Both the position numbers and the translations under genes were made by a program. A stretch of 8,771 nucleotides of DNA. Source: Actinomycetes bacterium (GTDB taxonomy: Bacteria > Actinomycetota > Aquicultoria > CAJVYJ01). Positions 1 through 5,704 of the stretch are shown here, piece by piece. The notes beneath the pieces were generated by a model that saw only the letters and a list, made by a program, of their open reading frames with translations, ran no database searches and was not told where the DNA came from. Location: NCBI GenBank assembly GCA_030597945.1, contig JAUVQW010000041.1, positions 1 through 8,771 on the forward strand, in the 5' to 3' direction. Every line of letters begins with the position of its first letter. Positions within the stretch are counted from its first letter, which is position 1.

Positions 1-298
1 AAACGTCCCTCGATACTTTTTTTGATTTTTCGGAAATCGATATAAGATAGGCGATCGCAAAGGCGACAAGGCCTGTCGATACTAATTGGATAGCGGATAT
101 CCAGGTAAAATAAGTGCCTTCCGTAAAGAAATTGAAGCCCTTTTGTATCTGAAGAAAACGGGTCAGCATGATAAGAGCGAGTTCTAAAAAAAGTCCAGTA
201 ATCACAAACCGCTTTATATGGCGTTTCGGTATCTCCAAATCGCCAAGTACAGCATCTTCGACTTTTGAAAGACTTAGTTCTGCACTCTCATTTTCCAT
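1..298 (-). CDS. Hypothetical membrane protein, 3' end cut by the window edge
   Basis: Reading the minus strand from the ATG at 298-296 gives 99 open codons with no stop before the left edge, so the C-terminus is missing. Residues 1-30 are polar and charged, with an acidic start and then a basic KRHIKR patch. Two hydrophobic segments follow, at about residues 31-49 and 65-86, and the second is followed by a lysine-rich stretch (SEKSKKVSR). This looks like a small polytopic membrane protein with two helices visible. I do not recognise the family and assign no function. The ribosome binding site is weak (AAGAAG about 2 nt before the ATG), and a possible TATACT -10 box lies only about 10 nt upstream, so the message could be leaderless or nearly so. 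The gene is divergent from the FNT channel. I am fairly sure it is coding, from its long open frame and membrane-like composition, but have no identity for it. Confidence 0.65.
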   Translation of the reverse strand, partial: MENESAELSLSKVEDAVLGDLEIPKRHIKRFVITGLFLELALIMLTRFLQIQKGFNFFTEGTYFTWISAIQLVSTGLVAFAIAYLISISEKSKKVSRDV

Positions 299-304
299 AG
301 CTTC

Positions 305-319
305 TTAAGTATAGCTTAA
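305..319 (-). promoter_or_regulatory. Small dyad overlapping a possible -10 box of the leftmost gene
   Basis: TTAAG-TATAG-CTTAA is a perfect 5-bp inverted repeat. On the minus strand it contains TATACT (313-308), a 5/6 match to a sigma-70 -10 hexamer, about 10 nt before the ATG at 298. No convincing -35 hexamer is found at the usual spacing. It could be an operator over the -10 box, or chance in AT-rich sequence. Confidence 0.25.
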
Positions 320-347
320 AAAAATGAGAAACATGTATTTACGAGTT

Positions 348-378
348 TTGATAAGAAATAATTCCTACTATGTATAAA
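348..378 (+). promoter_or_regulatory. Possible sigma-70 promoter for the FNT/redox gene run
   Basis: TTGATA (348-353) and TATAAA (373-378) resemble -35 and -10 hexamers, but the spacer is 19 bp, longer than the optimal 17. A transcript from here would start inside or just before the 382-403 hairpin and have a leader of roughly 95 nt before the ACG start at 482. It is the best promoter candidate I found in the 183-bp gap upstream of the plus-strand run, but it is weak. Confidence 0.3.
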
Positions 379-381
379 TTT

Positions 382-403
382 AAAACGGCCGTAGGGCGGT
401 TTT
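382..403 (+). terminator. Hairpin plus T-tract in the leader region before the FNT gene
   Basis: AAAACGGCC-GTAG-GGCGGTTTT forms a 9-bp stem with one internal G-G mismatch and a 4-nt loop, and T residues continue to about 406 and beyond. It has the shape of an intrinsic terminator on the plus strand, yet no plus-strand gene lies upstream inside the window. It may end an antisense or short leader transcript, act as an attenuator for the channel gene, or be chance. Confidence 0.35.
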
Positions 404-470
404 TTTATTTTTCTAATGAAAAAGCTTGTCTCTTGGGAATAAATAATCTGCGCGTTTTTTAAAACTGATA

Positions 471-484
471 AAGGAGACTCTACG
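471..484 (+). promoter_or_regulatory. Strong Shine-Dalgarno followed by an ACG initiator
   Basis: AAGGAGA (471-477) is a near-perfect anti-16S match. It lies 5 nt before the codon ACG at 482-484, in frame with the FNT channel. No ATG, GTG or TTG is in frame between the stop at 440-442 and the GTG at 533. The GTG at 533 has no ribosome binding site at a normal distance; the nearest GGAG ends 18 nt upstream. This site is the main reason for placing the channel start at 482. Confidence 0.65.
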
Positions 485-1351
485 AGTTATAACAAACCAC
501 AAGAAGTTGCGGAGATCTTAGTCGATACCAGTGTGGATAAGGCGACAATGCCGCTTAAAAACATGGTCATTCTAGGTCTTCTTGCCGGGTTTTACGTTGC
601 AATTGGCGGCATACTATCCGTAGTAGTATCAAATGGTGCGGCACCGGCTATTGGCAGCGGGCCATCGCGATTCTTAGCAGGAAGTGTCTTTTCTTTAGGG
701 CTAATCTTAGTCATCTTGGGTGGGGCTGAGCTCTTTACCGGAAATAACTTGATGGTGATCGGTCTTTTTTCAGGAAGGATATCTGTTCGGTCGATGCTCT
801 ACAACTGGACGATCGTCTATCTCAGCAATTTTGTCGGATCATTGCTAATCGTCTTACTAGTTGTCGGGGCGGGACTTTTGTTATTGGAGGACGGAAAAGT
901 CGGCCTGCTCTCGGCTGAGATCGCCAAGACAAAGATAGAGCTTGGCTTTTTTAAAGCGTTCGTAAGGGGGATAGGCGCCAATTGGCTCGTTTGTGCCGCC
1001 GTCTGGTTGGCCGTTGGGGGAAAAAGTAATATTGATAGGATCATGGGGATATACTTTCCGATAATGGCATTTGTGGCGTTAAGTTTTGAGCATAGCGTCG
1101 CCAATATGTTTCTTATTCCGCTGGGTTTAGTCGCGATACTGGAGCCGAGTGTCATAAGTGAGATCGGAAGCAGCAACTTGGCGGATGTGACGGTTCTTAA
1201 CTTTCTTATTAGAAACCTTATTCCCGTGACTCTTGGCAACATCGTCGGCGGGTCGGTACTTGTCGGAGGCGCGTATTGGTATGCCTACCGATATCCTTTT
1301 AGAACCCCTAAAGAGACGGAGAAACCGGAAGACATCTCCAAAGCAGCTTAA
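482..1351 (+). CDS. Formate/nitrite/hydrosulfide channel (FNT family), ACG start
   Basis: This is a 289-residue integral membrane protein of the FocA/NirC/HSC family, which forms pentameric channels for small monovalent anions (formate, nitrite or hydrosulfide) in the cytoplasmic membrane. Family marks are visible: GGAELFTGNN (about residues 80-89), RGIGANWLVCAAVW (162-175) and SFEHSVANMFLIP (201-213), which carries the pore histidine at about 204. About six hydrophobic helices are evident. The usual cysteine-asparagine pair before LVC is Ala-Asn here. The N-terminus encoded from 482 (SYNKPQEVAEI) is what FNT proteins normally have as their amphipathic first helix, and starting at GTG 533 would delete it. 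The initiator is therefore apparently ACG, one base from ATG, behind a strong ribosome binding site. The gene heads the plus-strand run, 50 bp before the DUF2007-like gene. Family identity is firm; which anion it carries is not decidable from sequence. Confidence 0.93.
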   Translation, partial: TSYNKPQEVAEILVDTSVDKATMPLKNMVILGLLAGFYVAIGGILSVVVSNGAAPAIGSGPSRFLAGSVFSLGLILVILGGAELFTGNNLMVIGLFSGRISVRSMLYNWTIVYLSNFVGSLLIVLLVVGAGLLLLEDGKVGLLSAEIAKTKIELGFFKAFVRGIGANWLVCAAVWLAVGGKSNIDRIMGIYFPIMAFVALSFEHSVANMFLIPLGLVAILEPSVISEIGSSNLADVTVLNFLIRNLIPVTLGNIVGGSVLVGGAYWYAYRYPFRTPKETEKPEDISKAA

Positions 1352-1401
1352 ACCATCTCGCCATTTCTGATAAGATTAGAATATTAAGAAAGCAGTTTAC
1401 C

Positions 1402-1626
1402 ATGGCAAAAAAAGTAGTCATAAGAAATTTCAAGAACCGTTTAGAGGCGGAATTGGCCAAGGGATATTTGGAGGCCGAAGGGCTCGATGTCTCAATAAGC
1501 ACCGATGATGCCGGCGGGATGTATCCTCAACTAGCCCTGATGACCGGCGGGGTGAGGCTTCTGGTAGACGATACCGACATGTTAAAAGCGGAAGCACTTC
1601 TATCGAAGAAGAGCGATGATCAGTAA
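1402..1626 (+). CDS. DUF2007-like small protein
   Basis: This 74-residue soluble protein fits the DUF2007 pattern (putative signal-transducing, PII-like fold). It opens with KKVVIRNFKNRLEAELAKG, where a strand leads into a helix rich in EAELAKGYLEAEG. A loop with paired aspartates follows, and the end reads GGVRLLVDDTDMLKAEALL. Proteins of this family are small alpha/beta modules with no established catalytic activity, found as single-domain proteins or beside membrane and redox genes. There are no cysteines, so it is not itself a thiol carrier. The start is the only good ATG; its ribosome binding site is weak (AAGAAAG). It lies 50 bp after the channel and 40 bp before the Rieske gene, consistent with one transcript. 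The family call is by pattern, and the function is unknown. Confidence 0.75.
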   Translation: MAKKVVIRNFKNRLEAELAKGYLEAEGLDVSISTDDAGGMYPQLALMTGGVRLLVDDTDMLKAEALLSKKSDDQ

Positions 1627-1666
1627 GCGAATGATTATAAAATATTAAAAGAGGTAAATATTTAGG

Positions 1667-1990
1667 ATGATCAGTGATCCCTGGGTCTTTGCCATAAGTT
1701 ATGAAGAATTAATAGAAGGAACATTTCACCCTGTTTATCCCAAGGGATTGAACGTACTCCTTGCAAAGCTTGATGATCAGATATACGCCGTTATAAATAA
1801 ATGTGCCCATATGGCATGCACGCTATCATCAGGAACGCTAAACGGCAGCATCGTGACCTGTGCTTGCCATGATTGGAGATATGATCTTAAAGATGGCAGC
1901 TTTATCGATACCGCTGAGATCAGACTTAGAACATTTAATACAAAAAAGGAAGATGATAATATCTATATTTTATTGGAAGGTGCATCTTAG
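1667..1990 (+). CDS. Rieske [2Fe-2S] protein with bc1-type extra cysteines
   Basis: This 107-residue soluble single-domain Rieske protein has no signal peptide or membrane anchor. Cluster ligands are Cys46 and His48 (CAHM) and Cys65 and His68 (CACH), separated by 16 residues as usual. Unlike typical Rieske ferredoxins, it also has Cys51 and Cys67 in the positions that form the stabilising disulfide of cytochrome bc1/b6f Rieske proteins (CTHLGC and CPCH boxes). The rest (LAKLDDQIYAVINKCAH, then HDWRYDLKDG) matches the NirD and dioxygenase-ferredoxin class, which passes single electrons to reductases or oxygenases. AGAGG lies 12 nt before the ATG. Its TAG stop shares one base with the GTG of the glutaredoxin gene, implying translational coupling. 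Rieske identity is firm; the partner is unknown. Being next to an FNT channel would also fit a NirD-like role. Confidence 0.93.
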   Translation: MISDPWVFAISYEELIEGTFHPVYPKGLNVLLAKLDDQIYAVINKCAHMACTLSSGTLNGSIVTCACHDWRYDLKDGSFIDTAEIRLRTFNTKKEDDNIYILLEGAS

Positions 1991-2244
1991 TGAAAAATGT
2001 CGAACTTTATGCTTTAAGCACTTGTCCCTGGTGTGCTAAGACAAAGAAATATTTAAGTGAGAATAATATTGAATTTGAATCAACCGACTACGACCTTGCG
2101 GATAAAGAAGAACAGATAAAAATCACCGAGGATATGAAATCATCGGGAAGTAACGTAGCTTTTCCTTATCTTAAGATCGATGAAGAAGTCGTTGTTGGCT
2201 GGGATCCTGCAAAATATCGGGAGCTTTTAGAAATAGATGGATAG
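1990..2244 (+). CDS. Glutaredoxin-like thiol-disulfide carrier (CPWC)
   Basis: This 84-residue small thioredoxin-fold protein of the glutaredoxin/NrdH group carries the active-site motif C12-P-W-C15 after the first strand (VELYALSTCPWC) and a predicted cis-proline at Pro59 in VAFPYLKI. The end, VVVGWDPAKYRELL, is the usual C-terminal strand and helix. It would reduce protein disulfides in the cytoplasm, taking electrons from the FtrB-like reductase encoded next to it; pairing of NrdH-type redoxins with stand-alone FTR catalytic subunits is known in anaerobes and archaea. The start is GTG at 1990, with GGAAGG ending 9 nt upstream. A nearby ATG at 1997 is out of frame. The gene overlaps the upstream stop by 1 nt and the downstream FtrB gene by 8 nt. 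It lacks the glutathione-binding pattern strongly associated with classical glutaredoxins, so a thioredoxin-like acceptor role is more likely. Confidence 0.9.
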   Translation: MKNVELYALSTCPWCAKTKKYLSENNIEFESTDYDLADKEEQIKITEDMKSSGSNVAFPYLKIDEEVVVGWDPAKYRELLEIDG

Positions 2245-2572
2245 AGTCGAAGAGCGAAAGAAGGCGCTTAGATCGATGTTTCAAGCGGTTATAGATCCTC
2301 TTGGTTACAAATTTAGTCCCGATGAAGAGATAGTCGATTTTTTATTGGAACGAGAAGTGGCATTAGAAGACAAGCATGGGATCCCTTACTGTCCCTGCCA
2401 GGGGATAATGGGAAATCGAGAGGACGATATGAAAATAGTCTGTCCCTGCATTCCTTTTCATCGAAAACATTTTGATGCTATGAAGAGATGCTGGTGCGGA
2501 CTATATGTTCATAAAGACGTTACTGATCCGGATAGCTTACGGCAAATTCCTGAAAGCGAGATAGAGCAGTAA
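2237..2572 (+). CDS. ftrB: Ferredoxin:thioredoxin reductase catalytic (beta) subunit, CWC variant
   Basis: This 111-residue protein has the three CxC pairs of the FTR catalytic subunit: C52-P-C54, C69-P-C71 and C85-W-C87. By comparison with the cyanobacterial enzyme, Cys52, 69, 71 and 85 should ligate the [4Fe-4S] cluster, and Cys54 and Cys87 should form the redox-active disulfide that the cluster reduces in two one-electron steps. Spacings (14 and 13 residues between pairs) differ from the plant-type CPC-X16-CPC-X8-CHC, and the active-site histidine is tryptophan, features I associate with the deep-branching, stand-alone FTR group. No variable (alpha) subunit gene is in the window. The ATG lies inside the end of the glutaredoxin gene with only a weak GGGAG 13 nt upstream, so translation probably depends on coupling. 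The likely electron donor is a ferredoxin or one of the flanking Rieske proteins, and the likely acceptor is the neighbouring CPWC protein. Confidence 0.92.
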   Translation: MDRVEERKKALRSMFQAVIDPLGYKFSPDEEIVDFLLEREVALEDKHGIPYCPCQGIMGNREDDMKIVCPCIPFHRKHFDAMKRCWCGLYVHKDVTDPDSLRQIPESEIEQ

Positions 2573-2573
2573 G

Positions 2574-2909
2574 ATGTTAATCGAAGTCGCAAAAGCGGAT
2601 GATATTGTATACGGTGGCCTAGTTGCCGTTAAGGCAGGTGATCAAGATCTAGTCATAGGAAATGTTGATGGTTCGTTTTATGCGGTAAGTAGAAATTGCA
2701 GCCATATGTTTGCTTCGCTAGAGGCTGGTACTCTTCAAGGCTATATCCTAACTTGTCCTCTACATCATATGCAGTACGATATTAGAAATGGTATGGCGTT
2801 AAGCGGGCCGGTTGCGAACACAGGGACACCGATAATCAATTTAGATTCGATGAACCTAATGAGTTTTGAAGTGGTTTTAGAGGGCGGTAACATAATGATA
2901 GATATGTAG
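2574..2909 (+). CDS. Rieske [2Fe-2S] ferredoxin-like protein, second copy
   Basis: This second single-domain Rieske protein has 111 residues and is soluble with no leader. Ligands are Cys42 and His44 (CSHM) and Cys61 and His64 (CPLH), with 16 residues between them. It lacks the extra disulfide cysteines found in the first Rieske protein (CSHMFA and CPLHH instead of CAHMAC and CACH), so it is the ordinary ferredoxin type seen in oxygenase ferredoxins and NirD. The N-terminal half, DIVYGGLVAVKAGDQDLVIG, and HMQYDIRNG after the second ligand box are typical of the fold. It starts 1 bp after the FtrB stop and has only a weak ribosome binding site, so it should be translated with FtrB. It is the last gene of the plus-strand run and converges on the phosphatase gene across a 17-bp gap with no visible terminator. 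Confidence 0.92.
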   Translation: MLIEVAKADDIVYGGLVAVKAGDQDLVIGNVDGSFYAVSRNCSHMFASLEAGTLQGYILTCPLHHMQYDIRNGMALSGPVANTGTPIINLDSMNLMSFEVVLEGGNIMIDM

Positions 2910-2926
2910 AACGATCTAAAGAATTA

Positions 2927-5608
2927 TTATGCTACCTTTTTTGAAATCGTCATCGCCGCTCTAGAAACTAAAAGTAAAGCCGCGTTTTTCTTGTCTTCAG
3001 AAAAAGTCCTGTATGCGTGCGTATCTATCGCTACGACCACACCGATGACATCGTTACTAGTTAACATCGGAAGAAAAAGTAGAGACTTAGTCTTATATAA
3101 GCTTACAAGCCACTTCTTACCCTTAGGGTCATCCGCCGGGTTATCGATAGATATGACACGACGGGTTTTCACCGATTCGGCCGCCCAAGAAGTTTCATCG
3201 TCTAGGCTGATAGCTACCTTTTTTATATGGGGAAAGATATTTTCAGGTATCCCTAATTCTCCTACAAGGCGCTTTTTTTTCTTATCTATTAGGAAAAAAG
3301 AAACTCCGGTTACTTCCAATAAATTGATCAAACCCTCCATAAGAGTATCCAAAGTTTGCCTAACTGATTTTGACATTGATATCTCTTCGATAATGCTATG
3401 AGACTCGTCCTCAATAATATTAAGTTGTCTCTTTCTCGATATCGCAAGCAAGGCAAAATCGTCCTTTAAGCCCGCACTGGAAAATGACATTATTGTAGAG
3501 TCGATAGTTTTACATATGTTTTTTGGGCTAGGACTGGGCGTCTTTTGAACTATCTCTTTTAACCTATCACTTCCAAAAAACTCATCTTCTTTTCTTGCCT
3601 CGATTACACCATCGGTATAAAGAAGAAGAGTTTCACCCCGGTTTAGTGTCACCTGTTCATCTATGAAGGTAAAGTAATTGTAGATACCGAGCGCCGGTGA
3701 TTTTGATTGAAGGATTTCAACATCACTATTTCTCCTGATATATCCTTGCGGCTGGCCAGCACCGCAAAAATGCATTATACCTGTCCCTTTATCCAGTATT
3801 CCAAAAAAGAGGGTGACAAGGGTATCAGGCTCAGAGGTCCTGATTATGAAGTCATTGGCAAATTCCACAACTCTTGAGGGCGTTTTGAATCTGAATGCGT
3901 AAGCTTTTATAGCGCTTTTTATCTGTGACGTAAGAGTAGCGGCAGCAAGACCCTTTCCTGAAACATCTCCGATCAAGATACATAGGGAGTTCTCTTCAAC
4001 TTCAAAGATGTCAAAAAAGTCTCCACCGACTTTTGCAAGGTCAATAGAGGCAGAGTGATAGGTAGTATAAAAATCTATATCATCTATTTCTTTGGGGATT
4101 TTTAGAAGCGAATACTGAAGAGTCTCCGCTACTTTTTTCTCTTCTCTATAAAGCCTGGAATTTTCGTAGGCAAGTGCTATGGACGAGGCGAGTTTTTTAT
4201 GGAAATCGACTCTTACAAGACTTATCTTCTTTTCAATTTCCCGATAAATAATTATAAGTGCGCCTATCTGCTTTTTCTTGGCAAATATTGGTACGGACAG
4301 AAAAGAGCGGCCAAGTTTGTGAAAAACCTTCTTTATTAGAATTTCATCATTTCTCATATCACTAACGAAGACAGGTTCACCGTCGTTGCTGATAAGCTTA
4401 GTTTTGATCGCTTCTTCTTCTGAAAACATTTTTCCTTCGAGGCTGTGAAGGATGCCCATCGAATTCGTCACCTCCCAGTGCTCTTCTTTTTTGAAAATCA
4501 ATCCCAGGCTATCTGCGCCGATGACGCTCATTATCTTATTTAAGACAGTTTCGCTTACTTTTTCAAAATCAAGACTTGAATGAAGAATCTTATTTATTTC
4601 ATTTAGTGACCGGTTGAGATTGTTGGTCTCGCTTATATGATCGTATGCACTTTTCTTCTCGAGTGAACTACCGATTATCTCGGAAGCGATTTTTAATAAG
4701 GCTACATCACTTTTCGACCAAGAATATTTCGCTTTTGTACGATCCAAGCCGATAAATCCGGAAACTGTCTTATTGATTACTACCGGAAGGTATATGATTG
4801 ATCTTATATTTTCTCCCTTAAATTCTTCTTTTTCGGCAAAAGCCTCACGTGGCAGTTCATCGGTATCGTTTATCAGAACGATCTCTCTATGCAGCATTTT
4901 ATTCTTTGTCCAGGAAAAATGCTCTAAGCTCACATTCTGCAGGTTATCGATGTGCGGGAGGATACCTTTGTCGCACCATTCATTTATATTAGACATCGTG
5001 CTAAGGTCGTCACTGAATTTGAATAGATATGCTCTGCAGGCTTTAGTCGCTTGCCCCAATTCTTTTAGAGACTCATCGATCGCCTTTTCAACATTTAAAG
5101 ATGCGATAAATCTAGATGAGATGGATGATACGGATTGCTCGAAGGCGATAGTAGACTTTATTTGCTCCTCGGCCTCTTTTCGCCAAGATATGTCTCTCAT
5201 GATTCCGGTAAAATATAGCGATCCACCTGAGATCCACTCAGATAACGATAGTTCAAGAGGAAATTCGCTACCGTCTTTTCTTAAGCCGGCCACTTCGATA
5301 GTGGTTCCGATAATTTTTTTATCACCGGACAAAAGGTACCTTTTTAAGCTTTTTAGATGTTGTTCCCTATAACGCTCCGGGATTATTGTGGTAATATTTT
5401 TTTTTATGATTTCGGTCTTCTTATAGCCAAAATGTTTTTCGGCTGCCTTATTCCATTGGATGATATTGCCTCTGTCGTCGATACTTACTATCGCATCGGG
5501 TGACGAGAGAGAGACCGCTTCAAGACAAACTTTAAGCTTTGAATCGATATGATTATTTGAGAGTCCATTGTTATCTTTATTCATCATAGCTAAATTGTTG
5601 TTAATCAT
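2927..5608 (-). CDS. PAS-GAF-GAF-PP2C-GAF serine/threonine phosphatase (SpoIIE/RsbU type)
   Basis: This is an 893-residue cytoplasmic multidomain sensor phosphatase. Domains in order are: PAS (about 30-145, DAIVSIDDRGNIIQWN to GIMRDIS), GAF (about 155-320), GAF (about 340-490), a short coupling helix, a SpoIIE-type PP2C domain (about 500-725), and a third GAF (about 735-890). Phosphatase metal-binding motifs are intact: VGGDFFD (527-533), GDVSGKG (547-553), YTDG (664-667) and KDD (715-717). The usual AGHxP loop is AGQPQG. Such enzymes dephosphorylate anti-anti-sigma (RsbV/SpoIIAA-like) proteins in response to signals sensed by the PAS and GAF domains; no substrate gene is in the window. I chose ATG 5608 because GGAG (5618-5615) lies 6 nt upstream. 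A TTG at 5620 would add four residues and overlap that site. A GAF after the phosphatase is uncommon. The gene is divergent from the epimerase gene. Confidence 0.92.
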   Translation of the reverse strand: MINNNLAMMNKDNNGLSNNHIDSKLKVCLEAVSLSSPDAIVSIDDRGNIIQWNKAAEKHFGYKKTEIIKKNITTIIPERYREQHLKSLKRYLLSGDKKIIGTTIEVAGLRKDGSEFPLELSLSEWISGGSLYFTGIMRDISWRKEAEEQIKSTIAFEQSVSSISSRFIASLNVEKAIDESLKELGQATKACRAYLFKFSDDLSTMSNINEWCDKGILPHIDNLQNVSLEHFSWTKNKMLHREIVLINDTDELPREAFAEKEEFKGENIRSIIYLPVVINKTVSGFIGLDRTKAKYSWSKSDVALLKIASEIIGSSLEKKSAYDHISETNNLNRSLNEINKILHSSLDFEKVSETVLNKIMSVIGADSLGLIFKKEEHWEVTNSMGILHSLEGKMFSEEEAIKTKLISNDGEPVFVSDMRNDEILIKKVFHKLGRSFLSVPIFAKKKQIGALIIIYREIEKKISLVRVDFHKKLASSIALAYENSRLYREEKKVAETLQYSLLKIPKEIDDIDFYTTYHSASIDLAKVGGDFFDIFEVEENSLCILIGDVSGKGLAAATLTSQIKSAIKAYAFRFKTPSRVVEFANDFIIRTSEPDTLVTLFFGILDKGTGIMHFCGAGQPQGYIRRNSDVEILQSKSPALGIYNYFTFIDEQVTLNRGETLLLYTDGVIEARKEDEFFGSDRLKEIVQKTPSPSPKNICKTIDSTIMSFSSAGLKDDFALLAISRKRQLNIIEDESHSIIEEISMSKSVRQTLDTLMEGLINLLEVTGVSFFLIDKKKKRLVGELGIPENIFPHIKKVAISLDDETSWAAESVKTRRVISIDNPADDPKGKKWLVSLYKTKSLLFLPMLTSNDVIGVVVAIDTHAYRTFSEDKKNAALLLVSRAAMTISKKVA

Positions 5609-5614
5609 TTGTAA

Positions 5615-5618
5615 CTCC
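5615..5618 (-). promoter_or_regulatory. Ribosome binding site deciding the phosphatase start
   Basis: GGAG on the minus strand lies 6 nt upstream of the ATG at 5608-5606. The alternative TTG codon (5620-5618) partly overlaps this site and has no Shine-Dalgarno of its own, which favours the ATG. Confidence 0.6.
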
Positions 5619-5668
5619 AATAGAGGTTCTTTAAACGAATATGACGGTGATTATGGATGGTGAATTTG

Positions 5669-5676
5669 ATTATAAT
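5669..5676. promoter_or_regulatory. Palindromic -10 element shared by divergent genes
   Basis: ATTATAAT is its own reverse complement and gives a consensus TATAAT on the plus strand (5671-5676) and also on the minus strand (5674-5669). The plus-strand hexamer would start a message near 5683, before the epimerase ATG at 5705. The minus-strand one would give a leader of about 50 nt for the phosphatase. No good -35 box is seen on either side, so the call rests on the -10 element and its position between divergent genes. Confidence 0.4.
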
Positions 5677-5704
5677 GAAAAGAGAGCTAAGAGCGGGGAG
5701 CAGA

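Noticed and set aside
817..1242. Open frame of 141 codons on the minus strand inside the FNT gene
   Set aside because: It is a shadow of the channel gene on the other strand; the protein has no recognisable domain and the plus-strand frame carries clear FNT motifs.
1615..1675. Direct repeat GATGATCAGT at 1615-1624 and 1666-1675, flanking the DUF2007-Rieske junction
   Set aside because: Ten bases that partly reflect Asp-Asp-Gln codons, with another partial copy at 1772-1780. Too short to call a duplication scar or attachment site.
2910..2926. Convergent gap between the second Rieske gene and the phosphatase
   Set aside because: Checked for a shared terminator; 17 bp with no hairpin or T tract.
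2991..3401. Open frame on the plus strand under the C-terminal GAF of the phosphatase
   Set aside because: It is antisense to a well-supported GAF domain and its translation is low-complexity and unlike any family.
4773..5372. 199-codon plus-strand frame under the PAS/GAF region
   Set aside because: It is antisense to the PAS and first GAF domains, has no ribosome binding site, and is serine-rich as expected of a shadow frame.
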